From assembly GCA_019651435.1 (NCBI GenBank), contig BOYI01000001.1, forward strand, positions 310,001 to 374,000: a stretch of 64,000 nt of DNA, in the 5' to 3' direction. How positions within the stretch are numbered: position 1 is the stretch's first letter; each line of letters starts with the position of its first letter. The position numbers and the translations under genes are program-made. Origin of the DNA: Pelagibacteraceae bacterium (GTDB lineage: Bacteria; Pseudomonadota; Alphaproteobacteria; HIMB59). Below, piece after piece: positions 58,983-64,000 of the stretch. The notes beneath the pieces are model-generated. The model saw only the letters and a list, made by a program, of their open reading frames with translations, was not told the origin of the DNA and made no database searches.

Positions 58983-60335
58983 ATGTTTACAAATGATAAT
59001 ACTGAGTGTTCTACTAAAGTTACTGTCATTTCACAAAATAAGTTTGATAAGTGGCTTGAAAAACAACCCACTTTTATAAGAAATTGGTGTTTATCTAATA
59101 ATTTCAAGGGCGAAAATAGCAAAATTTTAAAAATTCCCTATCCAGATGGCCGTTTAAAAGAGGTGTTAATAGGAGAGGGATTAAATCAAAACTTATCTGG
59201 TGTAGCTGATTTTTCCTCTAAAAATAAAGGAAATTATTATTTATTTATTAAATTTGCAGATTCTAAAGAAATAGAAATTCAAAAGGCATGGGCTTGGGGA
59301 GGATATAAATTCAACAAATCATCTCCAAAAAATCTACTTTATGTCAAAAATCCAGAAACTTTAAGATATCTCGATCATTATTTAGAATTTACCAATTTAT
59401 CTCGAAATTTAATAAATACCCCAGCAAATGAACTAAATCCAAAGTCTTTCCTAAGTTTAGTTAAGAGAAATAAGTTTTTTGAAAAATTTATTTTTACAGA
59501 CTATAGCCAAGCTGAAATTAAATCAAAGTTCCCCTTAACATATGCTGTTGGTCAATCCTCAACTATCAAACCAGAAATTTTACATATCTCTAATAAAAAA
59601 ATTTCAAAAAAAGATAAACCAATTGTCATCATTGGTAAAGGAGTCACCTTTGATACGGGTGGGGTAAATATAAAACCAGGTAACTCTATGCGAAATATGA
59701 AAAAGGATATGGGTGGTGCAGCAATCGCAATTTCTTTATTTCTGATGGCTAACAGCTTATTGAAGAAATCAAAAATTATTCTGATTATTCCAATGGCTGA
59801 AAATTCAGTATCTGGAAATTCAATGAGGCCAGGAGATATATATTCTTCCTCTACCGGAAAAAAAGTTGAAATTTCACATACAGATGCAGAGGGGAGGTTG
59901 CTTTTAGCAGACGCGATGGAGTTAGCAAATACTTATAACCCATCTTTGATTATAGATTTTGCAACTCTTACAGGAGCAGCTAGGGTGGCATTAGGTGAAG
60001 ATATTCCAGCTTACTTTAGTAATGATGAAGATGTTGCAAAAAAAATTGATACTTTAAATCAAAAAAAAATTCGCGCATGGAGACTTCCCCTTTACCACCC
60101 TTATAAGAATAAACTCAACTCTCAATATGCAAATTTATGTAATGCTTCTCTGGATGGTATGGCAGGATCAATAACAGCTGCTTTGTTTATTGAGGATTTT
60201 ATTGAAAATAAAAAAACACCTTGGATACACTTCGATACTTACGCTTGGTCATCAGGTTCAATTTTAAAAACACAAGGAGCCGCTCTTCAAGGATTAGATA
60301 TTATGATTGAATATCTTAATAAATACTTTTCATGA
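58983..60335 (+). CDS. pepA: Leucyl aminopeptidase family protein (M17)
   Basis: Two-metal cytosolic aminopeptidase. 450 residues with the M17 core: IIGKGVTFDTGGVNIKPGNSMRNMKKDMGGAA (metal Lys/Asp and active Lys), MAENSVSGNSMRPGD, and HTDAEGRLLLADAM, which replaces the common NTDAEGR by HTDAEGR but keeps Asp/Glu/Arg. The N-terminal half is divergent and lacks the DNA-binding features of E. coli PepA. Its TGA overlaps the ATG of the next lipoprotein gene. Substrate specificity cannot be assigned. Confidence 0.92.
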   Translation: MFTNDNTECSTKVTVISQNKFDKWLEKQPTFIRNWCLSNNFKGENSKILKIPYPDGRLKEVLIGEGLNQNLSGVADFSSKNKGNYYLFIKFADSKEIEIQKAWAWGGYKFNKSSPKNLLYVKNPETLRYLDHYLEFTNLSRNLINTPANELNPKSFLSLVKRNKFFEKFIFTDYSQAEIKSKFPLTYAVGQSSTIKPEILHISNKKISKKDKPIVIIGKGVTFDTGGVNIKPGNSMRNMKKDMGGAAIAISLFLMANSLLKKSKIILIIPMAENSVSGNSMRPGDIYSSSTGKKVEISHTDAEGRLLLADAMELANTYNPSLIIDFATLTGAARVALGEDIPAYFSNDEDVAKKIDTLNQKKIRAWRLPLYHPYKNKLNSQYANLCNASLDGMAGSITAALFIEDFIENKKTPWIHFDTYAWSSGSILKTQGAALQGLDIMIEYLNKYFS

Positions 60336-60917
60336 GAAAGTTTTTTTTTGCTTTGGCGATCATTTTATCTGGATGTGTCACCGACAGAAACTTTAACCAA
60401 TCCAATGTGTGTGATATTTTTCAAGACTAATCCTCAGTGGAAATCATATGCTGAAAAAACTAAGGAAAAATGGGGGGTTCCGGTAAGTTTGCAGCTGAGT
60501 TTTATTAAACAAGAATCCTCCTTTAATAGAACAGCTCGACCACCCAGACAAAAAGTATTAGGTTTTATACCCGGTCTTCGACCTTCTAGTGCCTACGGAT
60601 ATAGCCAGGCTCTCGACGGTACTTGGGAAGAGTACAAACAATCAACCGGAAACTATAATGCTGATCGAAAAAACTTTGCTGACGCTAGTGATTTTATAGG
60701 CTGGTATGTTGATGGATCTTATCGTTTATTGAAATTAGAAAAATCTGATGTTTACAATCATTATCTTGCATACCATGAAGGGAAAGGTGGTTTTCAAAAA
60801 AAATCATATAATAAGAAAAAATGGCTTTTAGGTGTTGCAGAAAAAGTTGAGCGTCAAGCAAAAGAGTACTCTAATCAAATAAAAAAATGTAATTTCCATA
60901 AGAACAGTGTGTTTTAA
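60332..60917 (+). CDS. Transglycosylase SLT-like lipoprotein, frameshifted
   Basis: From the ATG at 60332: MRKFFFALAIILSGC, a lipoprotein signal with the lipobox Cys at 15, then CDIFQ. The frame breaks at about 60420-60430 and continues NPQWKSYAEKTKEKWGVPVSLQLSFIKQESSFNRTARPP, with the catalytic Glu of the SLT fold in QESSF, then SAYGYSQALDGTW and YLAYHEGKGGF, equivalent to the Slt motifs. About 194 residues. It overlaps the M17 gene by 4 bases and ends next to gshA. A small outer-membrane lytic enzyme is likely; activity is inferred. The intact frame from 60348 reads no signal peptide and should not be used. Confidence 0.75.
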
Positions 60918-62255
60918 TTGTTACAAAAATCAGATTTAATAAATTATTTTTATTCAAGTTTCACTAGCCCGGAAGCTAAGGGAATTGGAACTGAGCATGA
61001 AAAATTTATTTTTCATTGCAAAGATAAAAAAAGAATAGAATTCGATGGTTCAATTAGTATTCAAAACCTTTTTCAATTTTTAATTGAAAAGGGGTGGCAA
61101 AAAGGCGAGTACAATGCTTTTAATCAATTAATATCTTTATCAAAAAATGGAGCTAGTGTTACTTTAGAACCTGGTTGTCAGCTAGAACTTTCTGGTAAAA
61201 TTTTAAAAAACGTCCACCAAACCTGCACTGAAACATATGAACATTTACATGAACTTCAAGAATATGCAAAATTAAACAACCTTTGCATTATCGGATTAGG
61301 CTTTGATCCTATTTCTAAAAGAGAAGATATAGAATTTATCCCTAAAGATCGGTACCGTATCATGCAAGAGTATATGCCTAAAGTTGGTTCTAGAGGTCTC
61401 GACATGATGACCAGAACTTGCACTGTTCAAGCAAATTTTGATTACTTTGATGAAAAAGATTTAATCAAAAAATTTGTCCTTGCTAATAGATTGCAACCTT
61501 TAGTAATGGCATTATTTTGCAATTCACCTTTTAGAGAGGGTTCGCATAATTTTATTAAGAGCAATAGAATTCATACTTGGCAAGACACCGACAGCGAGAG
61601 ATGTGGTATTAAAAAGGAATTTTTGGATCAGTCATTTAACATTGAAAAATATGTTGATTTTGCCCTAGAGGTTAAAAATTATTTTTTAAAAATAAATGGC
61701 AAACATATTGATACAACTTCATATTCTTTTCATGACTTAGTTACCAAAACACCGAAAGAGAAAAACATTAAAGAATATAATTTAACAATTAGTGATTGGA
61801 TAAATCACCTTTCTACTATTTTTACTGAGGTTCGACTTAAGTCCTACTTAGAGGTAAGGGGTGCTGATGCAGGAAAGTGGGAGATGATATGCGCCTTACC
61901 TGCATTTTGGACAGGTATATTATATGATGAGCAGAATTTAGATGAGTTATGGGAAATAACTAATGAGTGGAGTAAAGAAGATATACTTCAACTTTACCAA
62001 GACGTGGCTAAGAATGGATTGCAATGTTATTTCAATAATCAAGCTCTTCATGAACTAGGTAAAATGATTTTAGATGTTTCAACTAGCGGTTTGCAAAGAA
62101 GAGGCTATCTCAATTCTGAAGGTCAGGATGAAAGCATACATCTTAAAAAATTGAAAAATATTATTGAAGATCAAAAAACACCCGCAGATGTTTTAATTGA
62201 TGAATACAATCTTTCAAAAGATGTTATTGGTATTTTGAATAAGCCTTATTATTAA
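60918..62255 (+). CDS. gshA: Glutamate-cysteine ligase, GCS2 / plant-like type
   Basis: First step of glutathione synthesis. 445 residues of the alphaproteobacterial type related to plant GSH1: GIGTEHEKFIFH, SKNGASVTLEPGCQLELSG, RYRIMQEYMPKVGSRGLDMMTRTCTVQANFDY, and TEVRLKSYLEVRGADAG. The start is a TTG directly after the stop of the preceding gene (TAATTG). gshB follows one base after the stop, so the pathway is a two-gene operon. The two Cys residues that regulate the plant enzyme were not located with certainty. Confidence 0.93.
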   Translation: MLQKSDLINYFYSSFTSPEAKGIGTEHEKFIFHCKDKKRIEFDGSISIQNLFQFLIEKGWQKGEYNAFNQLISLSKNGASVTLEPGCQLELSGKILKNVHQTCTETYEHLHELQEYAKLNNLCIIGLGFDPISKREDIEFIPKDRYRIMQEYMPKVGSRGLDMMTRTCTVQANFDYFDEKDLIKKFVLANRLQPLVMALFCNSPFREGSHNFIKSNRIHTWQDTDSERCGIKKEFLDQSFNIEKYVDFALEVKNYFLKINGKHIDTTSYSFHDLVTKTPKEKNIKEYNLTISDWINHLSTIFTEVRLKSYLEVRGADAGKWEMICALPAFWTGILYDEQNLDELWEITNEWSKEDILQLYQDVAKNGLQCYFNNQALHELGKMILDVSTSGLQRRGYLNSEGQDESIHLKKLKNIIEDQKTPADVLIDEYNLSKDVIGILNKPYY

Positions 62256-62256
62256 A

Positions 62257-63207
62257 ATGATTAAAAAATTTTTATTTCAAATGGATGATCCTACAAAAAT
62301 TAATATTAAAGAAGACTCTACGTATATGCTGATAAAGGAGTCTCTTTCCAGGGGTATTCGATGTTTTTATAATTCTCCAAGTTGGGTATATGCATCTTTG
62401 AATAAATATAATCAAATTAAATCTAGCAACTTAGAGTTATCTTTAACTAAGAGTGGAAAACTCACTTATAAAAGTAAAAAATCTAAAGATACAAATCTTG
62501 AAAAATTTAATGCAATTTTTATCCGACAAGATCCTCCATTCAATATGGAATACATTTCTAATACATATTTACTTAGTCAGCTTCAAAAACCTGTTTTGAT
62601 TAATGATCCTAGTGAAGTTCGAAATTTTCCTGAAAAACACATAATGATGAACTTTCCTGAATTAACACCACCCACTTTGATCTCTTCTCATATCCCCTCC
62701 ATATTAGCTTTTATTAGATTACATACGGAGGTCATACTTAAACCAGCTTATGGGAATGGGGGAATAGGCATTGAAAAAATTAAAATGAATCAATCAAACA
62801 TGAAGAAATTTTTAACTAAATATATTTCAAAATTCCAAAATAACCCCGTAATTATTCAAAAGTTTCTAAAAAATTTCAATAAAGGGGATAAAAGAATAAT
62901 TCTTGTGAATGGCCAAGTGAAAGGTGCAGTCTTAAGAGTTCCTAAAAAAAATAGTATTAAAGCAAATTTCCATGCAGGTGGAACTGCTGTTAAAACGACC
63001 CTCTCACCAAGAGAAAAACAAATATGCTCTACTATTAAGAGTTTTTTAAAAACTAAAAAATTATTTTTTGTTGGAATAGATGTAATAGATGGTTATTTGA
63101 CAGAAATTAATATTACATCACCAACAGGCATACAAGAGATAAACAGATTAAACAAAGTTAATATTGAAAAAGATGTTATTGATTTTGTAGAAAAATCACT
63201 GCAATAA
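62257..63207 (+). CDS. gshB: Glutathione synthetase
   Basis: ATP-grasp ligase adding glycine to gamma-glutamylcysteine. 316 residues: FQMDDPTKINIKEDSTYMLIKES, FIRQDPPFNMEYISNTYLL, LKPAYGNGGIGIEKI (ATP-grasp loop), RIILVNGQVKGAVLRVP, and the C-terminal FVGIDVIDGYLTEINITSPTG that binds metal and GSH. Full length, no break. Its 3' end overlaps the convergent AsmA-like gene by 12 bases. Confidence 0.95.
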   Translation: MIKKFLFQMDDPTKINIKEDSTYMLIKESLSRGIRCFYNSPSWVYASLNKYNQIKSSNLELSLTKSGKLTYKSKKSKDTNLEKFNAIFIRQDPPFNMEYISNTYLLSQLQKPVLINDPSEVRNFPEKHIMMNFPELTPPTLISSHIPSILAFIRLHTEVILKPAYGNGGIGIEKIKMNQSNMKKFLTKYISKFQNNPVIIQKFLKNFNKGDKRIILVNGQVKGAVLRVPKKNSIKANFHAGGTAVKTTLSPREKQICSTIKSFLKTKKLFFVGIDVIDGYLTEINITSPTGIQEINRLNKVNIEKDVIDFVEKSLQ

Positions 63208-64000
63208 ATTCTCGAACAGTTTATTGATATTTTTTTGAATTAACTCCTCTAATGGTTTTCTAACTGTCCCATCAGGAATTACTCTTTCGTAAGAATATGA
63301 ACCTTTGTCAAATTTTATGATAAAGTCATCCTGTTCTATAATATCAAATATTGTAATTTTATAATTTGGATGAAAATATTCTATTTCTCCTTTTAGTTCT
63401 TGATTATCAGATGAGGTAAAAATTAAATCTTTGATAATTAATTCTTTATTATTCGAGTTAGTTACTTCACCTTCAATCGAAATATCATTATTAATAAACG
63501 ATTGAGAAAGAGTATTAATGAGTTGATTAATCTGTTCGAAATCCTCAATATCTTGAGAGAGGGATTGCATGAATAAAAGCAAAGCTATTTCCTCTTCTTT
63601 GACATTAATCTTAACTTGACCATTAATTTTTCCACTAATTCCAATCATGTTTTTTAAATCAATGGGTTGAGATATATCCAAATTTAAATCTAAAAAGCCT
63701 TTCAATCTTGAACTTTCAAGAAAAAATTTCTCCATATTTTCTAAGTCCAAATTTTTCAAACTGAGGTTTCCTGAAAATTTTTCATCAAATATATTTCCTG
63801 ATAATGTGGAAATATTTTCATCTTGAGTAATTTCAATATTTTCTAGAACATAATTACCAGTAGCAAGATCAATTATTAAATTCCCCTCAACGTTATTAAA
63901 TGAATAGAGATCAAGATATTTAGCATAATCATCTTGGTCAGTGTATTTCAATAATTTGCTAAGATCATTTGAGTCAAATTGTTGTAAATTGATATTTAAA
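63196..64000 (-). CDS. AsmA-like / DUF3971-type C-terminal domain protein (5' part outside window)
   Basis: The frame is open to the right edge, so about 267 C-terminal residues of a larger protein are seen. It has the alternating beta pattern and repeated Leu/Asn/Asp turns of AsmA-like C-terminal domains, as in LSGNIFDEKFSGNLSLKNLDLENM, SRLKGFLDLNLDIS and GKINGQVKINV, and ends in a short amphipathic tail. Such proteins span the periplasm and are linked to lipid transport to the outer membrane. The apparent start at 63951 is a TTG and is not credible because homology-like sequence continues upstream. Assignment to a specific member is not possible from this part. Confidence 0.62.
   Translation of the reverse strand, partial: LNINLQQFDSNDLSKLLKYTDQDDYAKYLDLYSFNNVEGNLIIDLATGNYVLENIEITQDENISTLSGNIFDEKFSGNLSLKNLDLENMEKFFLESSRLKGFLDLNLDISQPIDLKNMIGISGKINGQVKINVKEEEIALLLFMQSLSQDIEDFEQINQLINTLSQSFINNDISIEGEVTNSNNKELIIKDLIFTSSDNQELKGEIEYFHPNYKITIFDIIEQDDFIIKFDKGSYSYERVIPDGTVRKPLEELIQKNINKLFENLLQ

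Overview
The window is a dense stretch of an AT-rich, strongly compacted alphaproteobacterial chromosome. Lineage evidence: a split F0 ATP synthase set (atpI-atpB-atpE-b'-b), a CcrM-type GANTC methyltransferase, a coxBA-ctaB-coxF-ctaG-coxC-surf1 cluster, petABC, a petP/petR-like regulator pair beside ilvE, a GCS2-type glutamate-cysteine ligase, and a zf-CHCC protein. Low GC, tiny or negative intergenic distances and few regulators suggest a streamlined, probably marine free-living lineage (SAR11 / HIMB59 / AEGEAN-169 type). That placement is inference; no rRNA is present to test it.

Layout. 0-1.1 kb: end of xseA. 1.1-7.3 kb (minus): lipid A and envelope block lpxL-lpxK-waaA-DUF374 acyltransferase-msbA-ubiA. 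7.3-13.7 kb (plus): rsmE, then the aa3 cytochrome oxidase cluster. 13.7-17.7 kb: M32 carboxypeptidase, thrC, M16 protease. 17.7-25.5 kb (mostly minus): rnhA, thrB, a small lipoprotein gene (plus strand), F0 ATP synthase, smc, a DsbA-like protein, DUF721/DciA. 25.4-31 kb: mutY, ccrM, rnhB, moaB, lytic transglycosylase, UDG-like protein. 31-36.5 kb: TPR protein, ispE, tRNA-Gln, ABC-F ATPase, cca, trmL. 36.6-39.1 kb: bc1 complex. 39.1-44.9 kb (minus): ychF, pth, rplY, prs, pgeF, midA, lgt. 45.1-47.2 kb: ybjN, proC, a COQ9/TetR-like gene, csaA. 47.2-50.4 kb: petP/petR/histidine kinase operon and divergent ilvE. 50.4-53.5 kb: moaE, moaD, pgsA, uvrC. 53.6-58.9 kb: ald, selO, a LysR regulator, zf-CHCC, htpG. 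59-64 kb: M17 aminopeptidase, a transglycosylase-like lipoprotein, gshA, gshB, the end of an AsmA-like protein.

Together these genes give aerobic respiration (bc1, aa3 oxidase, haem A synthesis, ATP synthase), outer membrane biogenesis, threonine, proline, branched-chain amino acid and glutathione synthesis, molybdopterin synthesis, and DNA repair. No mobile element, prophage, CRISPR array or defence system was seen.

The most important property for a reader is that about eighteen genes, many normally essential (coxA, msbA, waaA, lpxK, ispE, pgsA, ychF), are broken by small indels. Most of those I could resolve are single-base losses at homopolymers, and the rest of each gene reads as intact, conserved protein. 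The simplest explanation is uncorrected sequencing error, not gene decay, so broken genes are given here as single features spanning the reconstructed gene. No stretch over 300 bases lacks a gene; the apparent 420-base gap at 42.4-42.8 kb is the indel-riddled end of pgeF. I found no convincing undescribed system. The best leads are the GANTC cluster before ccrM, an inverted-repeat operator candidate between uvrC and ald, divergent gene pairs sharing start-codon bases, and a very short CCA-adding enzyme.
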